Shown here: one piece after another, positions 46,132 to 55,363 of the stretch
Numbering within the stretch: position 1 is the first letter of the stretch
Layout: each line of letters opens with the position of its first letter
DNA from: JBDOQU01 sp039839375
GTDB lineage: Bacteria > Pseudomonadota > Alphaproteobacteria > DSM-16000 > Inquilinaceae
Length of the DNA stretch: 64,000 nt
Reading direction: 5' to 3'
NCBI RefSeq assembly: GCF_039839375.1
Contig: NZ_JBDOQU010000007.1
Coordinates: forward strand, 124,001 to 188,000
Notes under the pieces: generated by a model
What the model saw: only the letters and a program-made list of their open reading frames with translations
What the model was told of the DNA's origin: nothing
Database searches by the model: none
Made by a program: the position numbers and the translations under genes

Positions 46132-49100
46132 CAGACGCCGTCCCCGTCCACGCCGGAAGGGGCGGGCCTCACGGGCAGCCGGATGGTGACGGTCGTGCCC
46201 TCCCCCTCGGTGCTGGCGATAATCATCTCTCCCCCATGCATCGTCGCCAGCTTGTCGACGAAGCTGAGGCCCAGGCCCGTGCCGGCGACGCCGATGGAAG
46301 TCCGGGCGCGGTAGAACCGCCGGACGACGCGCGGGATGTCCTCGGCCGGGATGCCGACGCCGCGATCGGCGACGGACCAGACGGCGCAGCCATCCTCCGC
46401 CCACCCCCGAATGGCGATCGGGCCGCCGTCGGGAGAGAATTTGACCGCGTTCGACAGCAGGTTGGTCGCGATATGGTCGATAAGGCCGGCATCGGCGAAC
46501 ACCGTCCGCGGCAGGCCCTCCAGGTCGAGCGAGAAATCATGCGTCGCGTCGAACGCAGCGTGGCGGCGCACGACTTCGGTAAGGATCGCCCGCAGATCGC
46601 ACGGGGCGGGACGGAATTCGATCTCCCCCTGATCGAGCCGCGACGTGCTGAGGATGGAATCGATGTGGCCGACCATACGGGTGACGGCGTCGCGGATCTC
46701 GCCTCCCAGAGCGTCGAACTCGTCCGGCTCCAGCACATCCTTCCGGCGCATCAGGCGCTGGATCGCCATGTCGATGATGGCGAGCGGCGTCCGGAATTCA
46801 TGGGAGGTGAGCGAGATGAATTCCCGCTGCAACTGGCCGAGCTGCTTTTCCTTCCGGAGCGCGCTGCGCAAAGCCTCGGCGGCGTCGCGATAGGGCGTGA
46901 CGTCGGTGGCGACGATCAGCGTGCTGCCGTCGGGCGGATGGCGCACGCTGACGGCGATGCAGCGCCCGTCCGGCAGCAGCCTTTCCTGGTTGAATTCCTC
47001 CGGTCCGCGCAGATTGCGCAGCTCCGCTGCGATCCATCCCTCATCGTGCCCCCTCGCCGCCGCGATGGCGCGGGTCACCTCCTCCATCCCCACGCCGGGC
47101 TTGAGGATGCCGGCGAGGCTGGGCGTGAAGCCCGCGATCACGTCGTTGGCCACCACCAGCCGCTCCTCACTGTCATAGAGCGCGATGCCACCCTTGAAGG
47201 TGGTGATCGCCGCCATCAGCCGCCCTTCGGCCCCGGTGAGGGCGGCCGTACGCTGGGCCACCAGCTCCTCAAGATGGCCGCGATGGGACGCCAGCTCGCG
47301 TTCGGTCTCGATCCGGCGGGTGATGTCGCGGAAGAGGATCAGCGCCGTCGGCTTGCGGTCGTAGGAGAAGGGAACGGCCTCCGCTTCCAGGAAGATCTCC
47401 CTTCCGTCATCGGTGCGGACGCGACATTCCGTGACCGGCACGTCCCCGCCCGATTCCAGCAGCCGCCGCATCGCGCCGCGATTGACCGGATCGCGCGGGT
47501 CGACCATGAAATCGGCGTAGGAGCGGCCATTCAGATCCTCCGGCGAGGACAGGCCGAGGATGGCGCGGCCGGCGGCGTTGAGGAACCTTATCCCGCGCCG
47601 GTCGTGCAGCATAACGCCGTCGGGCAGCAAATCGACCAGCCGCCGGTACCGTTCCTCGCTCAGCCTCAGCCGCTCCTCCACCTGCGCGCGTTCGATCGCC
47701 GACGCGATCAGCGTGCCGGCGGTGGTGAGGATGTCGATCTCAAGCGAGGTCCAGACCCGCTCCCGCCGGCAATCGTCGAAGCCGATATGCCCCCACCATT
47801 CCTCGTCGACGAAGATCGGGACCGATACGAAGGAGAGCGATCCCTGGCGGTCGAACTCCTCCCTCAACTCCCCCGTCAGGTCGCGGGCCATCACCTGGAT
47901 AGGGCGGCCGCCGCGCCGTTCCTCCGTCCACCGCCGCATCACCGGGTCGTCGCCGGTCAGGCTCTGGTTCCAGTTCCGGGGATCGTCGCTGAGCGTGACG
48001 AGGCCGGGGGCCGCCCAGTCGAACCGGCAGCTCTGCACCAGTTCCCGCTCGGCATTCCGATGGACCTGGAAGATCGACACCCGGCTGACCTCCGCCGCCT
48101 CGCCCAGCTTGCTCAGCAACTGCCGGATGCCGCCCTGCCAGCCGATGCGCCCGACGATGGCCGACGCGGCATAGCCGATGGCGTCGAGCATGGCGGTGCG
48201 GCGCGCGATCTCCGCCTCCCGCTCCCTTCGCGCGGTGACGTCGATGCGGATGCCGACCGTGCCGCCCTCCCGCGTGCGCCAGTCCACAACGCGCATCCAT
48301 CTTCCGTCGCTCAGCGGCACCTCGAACGGCGTGCCGACGCGGGCGCGCTGCGCCTTGCGTTCGGCCACCCATTCCTCCTCCCGGCCCGCCGCGTCCGCAT
48401 ACTGGCCGCGCCGGGCCCCCTCGCGCACGAAATCCTCCCACCGCACGCCGGGGACCAGCAGGTCGGCCGTGACAGCGTTCAACTCCCGGTACTGGTCGTT
48501 GCAGATCACCAGACGATCGTCGGAATCATAGAGGGCGAAGCCGTCGGCCAGGGAATCGATGGCGTCGGTCAGCCTTTCCCGCAGCCGGCTGACCTGCGCC
48601 TCCGCATTCATCCGGCCGGTCACGTCGGTCCACAGGCTCATCAACCCGTTGCCGCCGATCAACCGCTCCTCAAGCTGGAGCCAGCCGCCGTCCCGCCGCT
48701 GAAAGATCATCGGCTCGCGCACCGGCTCCCCGCCCGGATTCTCCCGCGCGGCCAGCCGCTCGATCCGCGCCCGCTCGCCTTCCGCCAGGATCTGGTCGGC
48801 GTAGCGGCGAAGATGCTCCCCATAGCTTGCGCCATGGCGGTAGAGATCGATGCTCCAGGGGAACAGGCCGCCCATCGCCTTGTTGGCCAGGATGAACCTG
48901 CCTTCCGCATCGTACTGGGCGACGCCGATATCCGCCGCGACGGCGTCGGCGATGCCGGACCGCGCCGCCTCCGCTGTCAGGGCGGCCGTTGCGTCCGACC
49001 AGATCTTCAGCCTGCCGCCGTCGGCGAAGCGGTGGAACCGGACCTCATACCAGCGCCCGTCCTGCCGCTGATAGACATAGGGATCGTTCTGCTTCCGATG

Positions 49101-49376
49101 CCGCTCCAGCCCTGCCTCGACGTGACGCTCCAGCAACGGCAGTTCCGCGGCGGACAGGTTCGTTTCGAAATAGCGGCGCAGCGTTTCGGCATAGGGGATG
49201 CCGGGCCGTATGATCGGCGCTTCCTCGGGAAAGAAGCGAAGATAGGCGTCGTTCCAGAAGACGACGCGGTCCTCACGGTCGAACAGGCAGACCGCCAGTT
49301 CGATCCGGGACAGGAGGGCGTCCAGCAACGCCCGTGCATCGACGGCGTCCCGCACCTCCGACAGAGCGACGGCCAT
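46131..49376 (-). CDS. Multi-PAS soluble sensor histidine kinase
   Basis: About 1081 residues without membrane segments. At least five PAS-like units (for example LAVCLFDREDRVVFWN, IGVAQYDAEGRFILANKA, GFALYDSDDRLVICN, GVMLHDRRGIRFLNA, GIALYDSEERLVVAN) and one GAF-like unit (about 390-560) precede a HisKA domain with SHEFRTPLAIIDMAI (phosphorylated His) and an HATPase with GLGLSFVDKLATMHGGEM. It probably senses a cytoplasmic or redox signal and phosphorylates the overlapping REC-cyclase. I take the ATG at 49376; an in-frame start at 49484 adds 36 residues of poor quality. Confidence 0.93.
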   Translation of the reverse strand: MAVALSEVRDAVDARALLDALLSRIELAVCLFDREDRVVFWNDAYLRFFPEEAPIIRPGIPYAETLRRYFETNLSAAELPLLERHVEAGLERHRKQNDPYVYQRQDGRWYEVRFHRFADGGRLKIWSDATAALTAEAARSGIADAVAADIGVAQYDAEGRFILANKAMGGLFPWSIDLYRHGASYGEHLRRYADQILAEGERARIERLAARENPGGEPVREPMIFQRRDGGWLQLEERLIGGNGLMSLWTDVTGRMNAEAQVSRLRERLTDAIDSLADGFALYDSDDRLVICNDQYRELNAVTADLLVPGVRWEDFVREGARRGQYADAAGREEEWVAERKAQRARVGTPFEVPLSDGRWMRVVDWRTREGGTVGIRIDVTARREREAEIARRTAMLDAIGYAASAIVGRIGWQGGIRQLLSKLGEAAEVSRVSIFQVHRNAERELVQSCRFDWAAPGLVTLSDDPRNWNQSLTGDDPVMRRWTEERRGGRPIQVMARDLTGELREEFDRQGSLSFVSVPIFVDEEWWGHIGFDDCRRERVWTSLEIDILTTAGTLIASAIERAQVEERLRLSEERYRRLVDLLPDGVMLHDRRGIRFLNAAGRAILGLSSPEDLNGRSYADFMVDPRDPVNRGAMRRLLESGGDVPVTECRVRTDDGREIFLEAEAVPFSYDRKPTALILFRDITRRIETERELASHRGHLEELVAQRTAALTGAEGRLMAAITTFKGGIALYDSEERLVVANDVIAGFTPSLAGILKPGVGMEEVTRAIAAARGHDEGWIAAELRNLRGPEEFNQERLLPDGRCIAVSVRHPPDGSTLIVATDVTPYRDAAEALRSALRKEKQLGQLQREFISLTSHEFRTPLAIIDMAIQRLMRRKDVLEPDEFDALGGEIRDAVTRMVGHIDSILSTSRLDQGEIEFRPAPCDLRAILTEVVRRHAAFDATHDFSLDLEGLPRTVFADAGLIDHIATNLLSNAVKFSPDGGPIAIRGWAEDGCAVWSVADRGVGIPAEDIPRVVRRFYRARTSIGVAGTGLGLSFVDKLATMHGGEMIIASTEGEGTTVTIRLPVRPAPSGVDGDGV

Positions 49377-49537
49377 GGAAGGGCAATCCCTGCAACCGCC
49401 CCCTGCCTGAAGGCAAGCCACGCCGGCCCTCCTTCGGGGCTCGGCGACCATCGGCATTTTCCTCGAATGCGGCGAGCCGGGCAATCATCATTAACGAGAC
49501 CTCAGGCCGCCCCTGCTACCGCCGCGGCGGGAGGAGG

Positions 49538-49711
49538 TTTTTCTGGTGTCGGCTTTTGTAGGCTTTTGTCGGCTTTTCATCGAATTTCAAAGCCTTCGAG
49601 GGCGGAGACATCGGAGCAGGAAACCAACCGCCCCCTCACCCAACCCTCTCCCACGAGGGGAGAGGGCTTTTTTTTCTCGTGTTGGCTTTTGTAGGCTTTT
49701 GTCGGCTTTAG
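49538..49711. repeat. Duplicated T-rich 40-base repeat around a hairpin repeat
   Basis: Two nearly identical copies (49538-49577 and 49672-49711) consist of spaced GGCTTTTGT units. Between them lies CCCTCACCCAACCCTCTCCC followed by a hairpin (CCCTCTCCC / GGGAGAGGG, 49644-49666) and a T-run at 49668-49676. The hairpin part matches the repeat at 44698-44836. The 509 bases between the kinase and DUF2231 genes hold nothing else that I recognise. Confidence 0.65.
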
Positions 49712-49884
49712 CTGTTTCCAAATCACTTCAGACTTGAGAGTTCCCGCAATCGTTACAGGAATAATATCCTGATCCGGCGACATTGTCACGCGGGTTCAGG
49801 CGACCACACGGTCGACGGGAACAAAAGGGGCCGGCGTCTGTATGACTCGACGTAACCCAACGATGACCATGTCGAGCCGCCTTG

Positions 49885-50340
49885 ATGAACCGCCAGCAAT
49901 CCGCTTCCGCCGCCGCAGTCGCCGGGCATCCGATTCACGCGACCCTCGCTCCGTTTCCTATCGTCTGCTTCACGCTCACGCTCCTGACCGACATCGCCTA
50001 TTGGCGAACGTCGTATCTCATGTGGCAGTATTTTTCCGAGTGGCTGCTTCTGGCGGGGCTAGTCTTTGGCGTCATCGCGGCGCTCGTGGGCGCGGCGGAT
50101 TTCCTGTTTCGGCCGGCGGCTCGCGCGCCGGGATCGGCCTGGCCCCATGCGCTGGGCGGCGTGATCGCCCTGATCCTGGCCTTCTTCAACAGCCTCGTCC
50201 ATGCCGGCGACGGCTGGACCGGCGTCGTTCCCTACGGCCTGATCCTGTCGGCCGTGACCGTGCTCGTCCTCGCCGTCTCCGACTGGTTCGGCCGAGCGAT
50301 GGTCTTTCGCCACGGCATCGGGGTCAGCAATCATGAATAG
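49885..50340 (+). CDS. DUF2231 membrane protein
   Basis: About 151 residues with four hydrophobic helices and the DUF2231 start HPIHATLAPFPIVCFTLTLL. This family often sits beside cytochrome, metal or PQQ enzymes; its role is not known. Its end overlaps the next gene by 8 bases, so the two are coupled. The TTG at 49882 could also start it. Confidence 0.85.
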   Translation: MNRQQSASAAAVAGHPIHATLAPFPIVCFTLTLLTDIAYWRTSYLMWQYFSEWLLLAGLVFGVIAALVGAADFLFRPAARAPGSAWPHALGGVIALILAFFNSLVHAGDGWTGVVPYGLILSAVTVLVLAVSDWFGRAMVFRHGIGVSNHE

Positions 50341-51862
50341 CCTCTCATTCCTCCGCGCATCGACCCTCGCGGGATGCTGCATCGTCCTCTTCGCCCTCGC
50401 CGGCTGCGACGACGGCGCGGATTTCGACATTTCCCAGCAGATCGGCCCCGACCCCGTGCTGCCCGAGCCCGATCCGGGCCTGCTGCCCGACATGAAGATC
50501 GCGGAAGTCATCGGCTGGCAGGAGGGCGAGACGCCGACGGTTCCCGAGGGCTTGACCGTCACCGCCTATGCGCGGGATCTCGTCAACCCGCGGACAGTCC
50601 ATACCTTGCCGAACGGAGACGTGCTCGTCGTCCAGTCGCGCGGGCCCACCGGCAAGCCGGTCATCCGGCCCAAGGACGTGATCCGCGGCTGGATCATGTC
50701 GCTGGCCCACGGCGGCGGCGGGGGGCCGCAGGAAGAGAGCAACCTGATCACCCTCCTGCGCGACACGAACCGCGACGGGCAGGTGGACGAACGCAGCGAT
50801 CTCCTGACCGGGCTCAACTCGCCTTTCGGCGTCGCCTGGTACGAAGGCACGCTTTACGTCGCCGCGGCCGATGCGATCCTCGCCTACCCCTATGAGCTGG
50901 GCCAGATGGAGATCACCGCCGAACCGAGCGTGCTGACGCCGCTGCCGGGCGGGCCGATCAACCACCATTGGACCAAGGATCTGGCGCTCAGCCCGGACGG
51001 CCGCTTCCTCTACGCCTCGGTCGGCTCCAACTCCAATGTCGCGGAACGGGGGCTGGAAGCCGAAAAGGGTCGCGCGGCGATCTGGCGGGTGGACCGGGAG
51101 ACGGGCGCCGCCCTCGTTTACGCTTCCGGCCTGCGCAACCCCAACGGCCTGGTCTTCCATCCCGAAACCGGCGAACTATGGACCGTCGTCAATGAGCGCG
51201 ACGAACTCGGCCCCAATCTCGTGCCGGACTACATGACGTCGGTGCGGGAGGGGGCGTTCTACGGCTGGCCCTGGAGCTATTACGGCGACCATGTGGACGA
51301 GCGGGTCCATCCCCTGCGGCCGGACATGGTGGAGCAGGCGGTCATGCCCGATTACGCGCTCTCCAGCCATGTCGCCGCGCTGGGCCTGGCCTTTACGAAC
51401 GGCTCCGCCATGCCCGACGCCTATGCGAACGGCGCGTTCATCGGCGAGCATGGCAGTTGGAACCGCAATTTCTTCAATGGCTACAAGGTCATCTATGTGC
51501 CGTTCGAGAACGGCAGCCCCGCCGGCATGGCGCAGGATGTCGTCACCGGTTTCATCGAGGGCGACCAGGCCCATGGCCGGCCGGTCGGCGTGGCCATCGA
51601 CGGGACGGGCGCGCTCCTGATCGCCGACGACGCCGGCAACACCGTCTGGCGCGTCGCGGCGGCGGACGGCACGATCACGCCGGAGCCGATCGGCACGGAT
51701 CGGTCCGCAATGGCCGCCGGCGAGGAGGAGGCGCAGCAGGCAGACCCCGCCACGCCGGAACCCGCAACCGACGAGCCTTCACCGGCGCCCTCGCCATCAG
51801 ACGCCGATAGTTCGTCAGCGCCACCACAGACGGAGATTGCCCCGGCCGTGCAGCCGGAGTGA
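50333..51862 (+). CDS. Sorbosone/PQQ sugar dehydrogenase-like lipoprotein
   Basis: 509 residues with a lipobox (CCIVLFALAGC) and a six-bladed propeller of the GDH/sorbosone dehydrogenase family (PEGLTVTAYARDLVNPRTV, LYVAAADAILAYPY, GLRNPNGLVFHPETGELW, EHGSWNRN, VGVAIDGTGALLIADDAGNTVWRV). Such enzymes use PQQ to oxidise sugars or aldehydes in the periplasm. The tail (about 455-509) is low-complexity Pro/Ala/Glu. No PQQ biosynthesis genes are visible. Overlaps the DUF2231 gene. Confidence 0.88.
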   Translation: MNSLSFLRASTLAGCCIVLFALAGCDDGADFDISQQIGPDPVLPEPDPGLLPDMKIAEVIGWQEGETPTVPEGLTVTAYARDLVNPRTVHTLPNGDVLVVQSRGPTGKPVIRPKDVIRGWIMSLAHGGGGGPQEESNLITLLRDTNRDGQVDERSDLLTGLNSPFGVAWYEGTLYVAAADAILAYPYELGQMEITAEPSVLTPLPGGPINHHWTKDLALSPDGRFLYASVGSNSNVAERGLEAEKGRAAIWRVDRETGAALVYASGLRNPNGLVFHPETGELWTVVNERDELGPNLVPDYMTSVREGAFYGWPWSYYGDHVDERVHPLRPDMVEQAVMPDYALSSHVAALGLAFTNGSAMPDAYANGAFIGEHGSWNRNFFNGYKVIYVPFENGSPAGMAQDVVTGFIEGDQAHGRPVGVAIDGTGALLIADDAGNTVWRVAAADGTITPEPIGTDRSAMAAGEEEAQQADPATPEPATDEPSPAPSPSDADSSSAPPQTEIAPAVQPE

Positions 51863-51899
51863 ACGGCGCCGGGGGGCACGGCAGAGATCATCCCTTGAT

Positions 51900-51922
51900 A
51901 TGTACGTCACACCGACGTACAT
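51900..51922. promoter_or_regulatory. Palindromic operator of the toxin-antitoxin module
   Basis: Perfect inverted repeat ATGTACGTC-N5-GACGTACAT about 30 bases before the antitoxin start, with a further TGAT/ATCA match outside. Ribbon-helix-helix antitoxins bind such sites and repress their own operon. Confidence 0.8.
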
Positions 51923-51950
51923 GTATCACGCCTGACATGAGGAGGCGATG

Positions 51951-52259
51951 ATGCGCGCTTTCCACGACGATACGAAAGACATTGACGAGCGGGCCAGCGA
52001 GCGGATGAATTTCCGCACCAAGCCCCACATCAAGAGGACGATCCAGCAGGCGGCGGCGCTGAGCGGGGTGGATGACTCGGTGTTTACGATGAACGCCGCC
52101 TATCATTCCGCACTGGAAACCATCGCGGCACACGAGCGCACCGTGCTTGATCCGGTGGATCATGCCGCATTCTTCTCGGCGCTCGACAATCCGCCGGCCC
52201 CGACTGCCAAATTGCGGGATGCCTTTGCTCGCCATGGGTCGCGTGTCGTTTCCAGGTGA
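51951..52259 (+). CDS. DUF1778 (TacA-type) antitoxin
   Basis: About 102 residues. N-terminal ribbon-helix-helix DNA-binding part (RMNFRTKPHIKRTIQQAAAL) and a C-terminal segment (LDPVDHAAFFSALDNPP, then LRDAFARH) like those that wrap GNAT toxins. ATG at 51951 has GGAGG 5 bases upstream; the ATG at 51948 is too close. Stop overlaps the toxin GTG (GTGA). Confidence 0.9.
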   Translation: MRAFHDDTKDIDERASERMNFRTKPHIKRTIQQAAALSGVDDSVFTMNAAYHSALETIAAHERTVLDPVDHAAFFSALDNPPAPTAKLRDAFARHGSRVVSR

Positions 52260-52828
52260 CTTCGCCCGGCGACGCCAAGCTGACCATAGAGCCGTTCGAT
52301 CCTGAAAAACACGATCGGACGGCTTTTTCCTGCGGTGTTGAGCAGGTCGATAATTTCTTCAAACGAACTGCGAACAAGCTGGCGAAAGCAGGAAACCTCC
52401 GCGTTTTCGTGATGGTGGGCGCAGACGATGAGGTCATCGGCTTCCACGCTGTCAATGCCCATGCGATCGACTATCAGGAATTGCCAAAGACCTTCGCCCG
52501 GTCGCGTCCACGCCATGGATCGATCCCCGCCGCGTACATTTCCATGATCGGCGTCGATCAAAAGCATGCCGGCCAAGGCTATGGGGGCGACCTGCTAGCG
52601 GATGCGTTGCAGCGCATCGCACTCGCATCCGAAAGCCTGTGGATCGCGGTTGTCGTGCTCGATGTTCTCGACGACGGAAACCCCAACCTGACCGCGCGAC
52701 GCAAGGCGCTTTACGAGGGCTACGGTTTCACGCCGTTCAAGTCCAACCCGCTCAGGATGTTTCTTCCCCTTGCCACTGTCTGGAAGATGTTGGGTGAGGA
52801 GGAGATGCGGAGGGCGGATCAAGAATAG
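52256..52828 (+). CDS. GNAT-family toxin (TacT/AtaT type)
   Basis: 190-residue N-acetyltransferase of the class that acetylates charged tRNA and stops translation. Acetyl-CoA motif is QKHAGQGYGGDLL, and DPEKHDRTAFSCGVEQVDNF with RVFVMVGADDEVIGFHAV match the family. It starts at GTG 52256, overlapping the antitoxin stop (GTGA). The carboxyl end is rich in Glu and Arg. Confidence 0.9.
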   Translation: MTSPGDAKLTIEPFDPEKHDRTAFSCGVEQVDNFFKRTANKLAKAGNLRVFVMVGADDEVIGFHAVNAHAIDYQELPKTFARSRPRHGSIPAAYISMIGVDQKHAGQGYGGDLLADALQRIALASESLWIAVVVLDVLDDGNPNLTARRKALYEGYGFTPFKSNPLRMFLPLATVWKMLGEEEMRRADQE

Positions 52829-52839
52829 AAAGCAAATAT

Positions 52840-53136
52840 CTAACGGCTTCCCCCAGTCATCGAGCCGAATAAATAACCCAGCGCGCCCAACAAGACACCA
52901 ACCAAACCCTCAAAGAATTTTATGCCCTCATTGCCACTAAATGTCATTGCAACTCCAATGAGAATTAGTACAGCGAAGCACACAATTCCGGCAATCCAGA
53001 TCGGAGCATGGTACTTGTCGCCAAACAGTTCACCGACACGACCCATTTGCTGGCGCTCTTGGCGCAAACGGAACTCGGCGTCCACAGACGGCTTCATGAC
53101 AACGCCTTCATCGACTACCTGTGGCGGGTCTGTCAT
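52840..53136 (-). CDS. Hypothetical membrane protein, 98 residues
   Basis: Charged start, then two hydrophobic helices (IWIAGIVCFAVLILIGVAM and FEGLVGVLLGALGYLFGSM). No family recognised. It is overlapped by the previous gene's stop (ATGA), so it is second in a two-gene unit. The region is clearly less GC-rich than the rest of the window. Confidence 0.72.
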   Translation of the reverse strand: MTDPPQVVDEGVVMKPSVDAEFRLRQERQQMGRVGELFGDKYHAPIWIAGIVCFAVLILIGVAMTFSGNEGIKFFEGLVGVLLGALGYLFGSMTGGSR

Positions 53137-53483
53137 GACGCATCCACAAAGAGCATGAAGGTTAGTTTACGCTGGTGATCCGGGATCGGCAGCGGCTCAA
53201 GCTCAAAAGCGAGCCGCAAATTCTCGTCGCCGATCTTGCCTATGCCGACTCTTCCACCGGCCGAGACTTTATCCATTGGCATGTTTGCCAAATGGACGAC
53301 TGTGCGCCCCGAGGTTGGGGCACCATGCCTAACCCCGGGCGCACCACCGTCAGCACGCAGCTTGAGGGCAACAACATGCGTCTCTGACCCATGCAGGAAA
53401 GAGACTTCGACTACCCCATCTGGTCGCAGGAAAACGACACCAGAATCGAGATATCGGATGCCATCGACATTGACGATTGCCAT
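53133..53483 (-). CDS. Hypothetical protein, 116 residues
   Basis: Mainly beta-like soluble protein (VDGIRYLDSGVVFLRPDG, VVHLANMPMDKV, LRLAFELEPLPIPDHQRKL). No known family. Coupled to the following membrane-protein gene by ATGA overlap, so the pair may work together. The gene sits in a lower-GC patch beside a tRNA. Confidence 0.68.
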   Translation of the reverse strand: MAIVNVDGIRYLDSGVVFLRPDGVVEVSFLHGSETHVVALKLRADGGAPGVRHGAPTSGRTVVHLANMPMDKVSAGGRVGIGKIGDENLRLAFELEPLPIPDHQRKLTFMLFVDAS

Positions 53484-53724
53484 GCGCGAAACTCAAGCAT
53501 GCGTGGTGGCAGTTATCAATCGTCTTTCCGCTTACCGGTTGTGCGGTTCCAGCCGCACCGCCTATTCCTCAGTGGTCCGGTCCACTCTACGCCAGAACGA
53601 AAAGCAAACAGTGCAGTCGGTTTCGAGGGCGCGCTGACCTTGGCCAATTTCAGCACACGCACAATCCCCGGCACAGGGCGCGCGGATTGATGAGCGGGAA
53701 AATGTGTCAAGTGCTTGAAAATAT

Positions 53725-53801
53725 TGGTAGCGGAGGAGGGACTCGAACCCCCGACACGCGGATTATGATTCCGCTGCTCTAACCGGCTGAGCTACTCCGC
53801 C
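53725..53801 (-). tRNA. tRNA-Met (anticodon CAU)
   Basis: 77-base cloverleaf with genomic CCA. Acceptor GGCGGAG pairs with CTCCGCT (one G-U), D arm GCTC...GAGC, anticodon stem GCGGA/TCCGC with loop ATCATAA, T arm GGGGGTTCGAGTCCC(T). The loop gives anticodon CAU. It matches elongator Met rather than initiator form because the first pair is G-U and not the unpaired base of initiators; tRNA-Ile2 is a less likely alternative. Confidence 0.9.
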
Positions 53802-53892
53802 CCGGAGAGGGCTTGCGTATATGGCGGGACGGGGCGGCTGTCAAGGCGGATCGGCCGGTTCGGCGTGCCCTTCCTTGCACCCTTTCCCGGCG

Positions 53893-54195
53893 TCAGTCGC
53901 CGAGCATCGAGGAGAGCTTGAGCGCGATGCCCATATTGCCCTTCACCTTCAGCTTCCCGGTCATGAAGGCGAGCGTCGGGTCGAGCGTACCGTCGACCAG
54001 CTTGCGCAGATTGTCGGCCTTGATGGTCAGGACCGTGTCGGCCTCGCCGTCCTGGGCGCCGATCACCGCCGGGGAGGCCGTTCCGTCCCAGTAGAGAACG
54101 CCGTCCGCGCCGAGGTCGAACTTCACCCGCGCGCCCAGGGGCGGGTTCAGGGCGGCGCGGGCGCGCACGGATTCGGTCAGGGCGTCGAGCGACAT
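53893..54195 (-). CDS. SCP2 sterol-transfer domain protein
   Basis: 100 residues: SLDALTESVRARAAL then VKFDLGADGVLYWDG, DTVLTIKADNLRKLVDG and FMTGKLKVKGNMGIALKLSSML, the SCP2 lipid-binding fold. In bacteria such proteins are linked to lipid handling or CoA-ester metabolism. ATG at 54195 with AAGGA 8 bases upstream; the longer frame to 54282 overlaps mnmA. Confidence 0.88.
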   Translation of the reverse strand: MSLDALTESVRARAALNPPLGARVKFDLGADGVLYWDGTASPAVIGAQDGEADTVLTIKADNLRKLVDGTLDPTLAFMTGKLKVKGNMGIALKLSSMLGD

Positions 54196-54220
54196 CGATG
54201 GTTCCTTGTGGGACGGGAGA

Positions 54221-55363
54221 TCAGGCGGCGAGTTCGAGGGCGGCTTCGGCGATCCAGCCGCCGCCGAGCACCCGGTCGCCATCGTAGAAGACGGCGGCCT
54301 GCCCCGGCGCGACGCCGAACTGCGGCGCGTCGAGCAGGATTTCCGCGCCGCCGGGCGCGACGGTCACCGCCGCGTCGGCGAGTGGCTGGGCGGAGCGCAA
54401 CTTGACCTGGATGCGGCGCGGGCTGTCGTCCAGCGGGTTGTCGCCCAGCCAGTTGACGTCCTGGACGCGCACCCGGTCGCGGGCCAGCGCATCACGCGGG
54501 CCGACGATCACGCGGCGCGTCTCCGGCTCCAACCGCACGACATAGAGCGCATCACCGCCGCCGACGCCGATGCCGCGCCGCTGGCCGATGGTGTAGTTGA
54601 TGATGCCGTCATGGCGGCCCAGCACGCGGCCATCGACATGGACGATATCGCCCGCATCGATCGCGCCGGGGCGCAGCTTCCTCACCACCTCCGCATAGCC
54701 GCCGGTGGGCACGAAGCAGATGTCCTGGCTGTCCGGCTTGTCCGCGACCTCCAGCCCGAAACGGGCGGCGAGCGCCCGGGTTTCCGGCTTGGTCATCCCC
54801 CCGAGGGGGAAGCGCAGGAAATCGAGCTGTTCGGCCGTGGTGGCGAAGAGGAAGTAGCTCTGATCCTTCGCCGGATCGACGGCGCGGCGCAGTTCCGCCC
54901 CCGCCGGCCCCATGGCGCGGCGTACATAGTGGCCGGTGGCCAGCGCCTCCGCGCCCAGATCGCGCGCCGTCTCCAGAAGGTCGCGGAACTTTACCCGCTG
55001 ATTGCAGCGCACGCAGGGGATCGGCGTCTCTCCGCGCAAATAGCTGTCGGCGAAGTCGTCGATCACCGCCTGGGAGAAGCGGCTTTCATAATCAAGGACG
55101 TAATGGGCGAACCCGACGGAATCGGCGACGCGCCGGGCGTCGTAGATGTCCTGCCCGGCGCAGCACGCGCCCTTCTTCCCCACGGTCATGCCATGGTCGT
55201 AGAGCTGGAGGGTGACGCCGACCACGTCATACCCCTCCTCCGCCAGAAGGGCGGCCGTGACGGAACTGTCGACGCCGCCCGACATGGCGACGACGACCCG
55301 CGTGTCCTTCGGCGCCTTGTCGAATCCCAGTGAGTTCATGGGCGAGTTCATGGGCGAGTTCAT
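54221..55363 (-). CDS. mnmA: tRNA-specific 2-thiouridylase MnmA
   Basis: About 380 residues. Adds sulfur to U34 of Lys, Glu and Gln tRNAs. PP-loop [13 protein letters not shown], first catalytic Cys in [14 protein letters not shown], second in [10 protein letters not shown], and C-terminal beta domains. The start region holds a 12-base tandem repeat with ATG in each unit (55363, 55351, 55339); which one is used cannot be told. No good ribosome site precedes the first. Confidence 0.94.
   Translation of the reverse strand: MNSPMNSPMNSLGFDKAPKDTRVVVAMSGGVDSSVTAALLAEEGYDVVGVTLQLYDHGMTVGKKGACCAGQDIYDARRVADSVGFAHYVLDYESRFSQAVIDDFADSYLRGETPIPCVRCNQRVKFRDLLETARDLGAEALATGHYVRRAMGPAGAELRRAVDPAKDQSYFLFATTAEQLDFLRFPLGGMTKPETRALAARFGLEVADKPDSQDICFVPTGGYAEVVRKLRPGAIDAGDIVHVDGRVLGRHDGIINYTIGQRRGIGVGGGDALYVVRLEPETRRVIVGPRDALARDRVRVQDVNWLGDNPLDDSPRRIQVKLRSAQPLADAAVTVAPGGAEILLDAPQFGVAPGQAAVFYDGDRVLGGGWIAEAALELAA

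Noticed and set aside
46236..49694. 1152-codon plus-strand frame
   Set aside because: Antisense to the histidine kinase, which has clear PAS, HisKA and HATPase motifs.
49577..49789. 70-codon minus-strand frame over the intergenic repeats
   Set aside because: Its sequence is only the translation of the repeat elements, a frequent false gene.
53484..53724. Search for an attachment-site copy of the tRNA end near the low-GC genes
   Set aside because: I saw no second copy of the tRNA 3' sequence and no integrase gene in the window.
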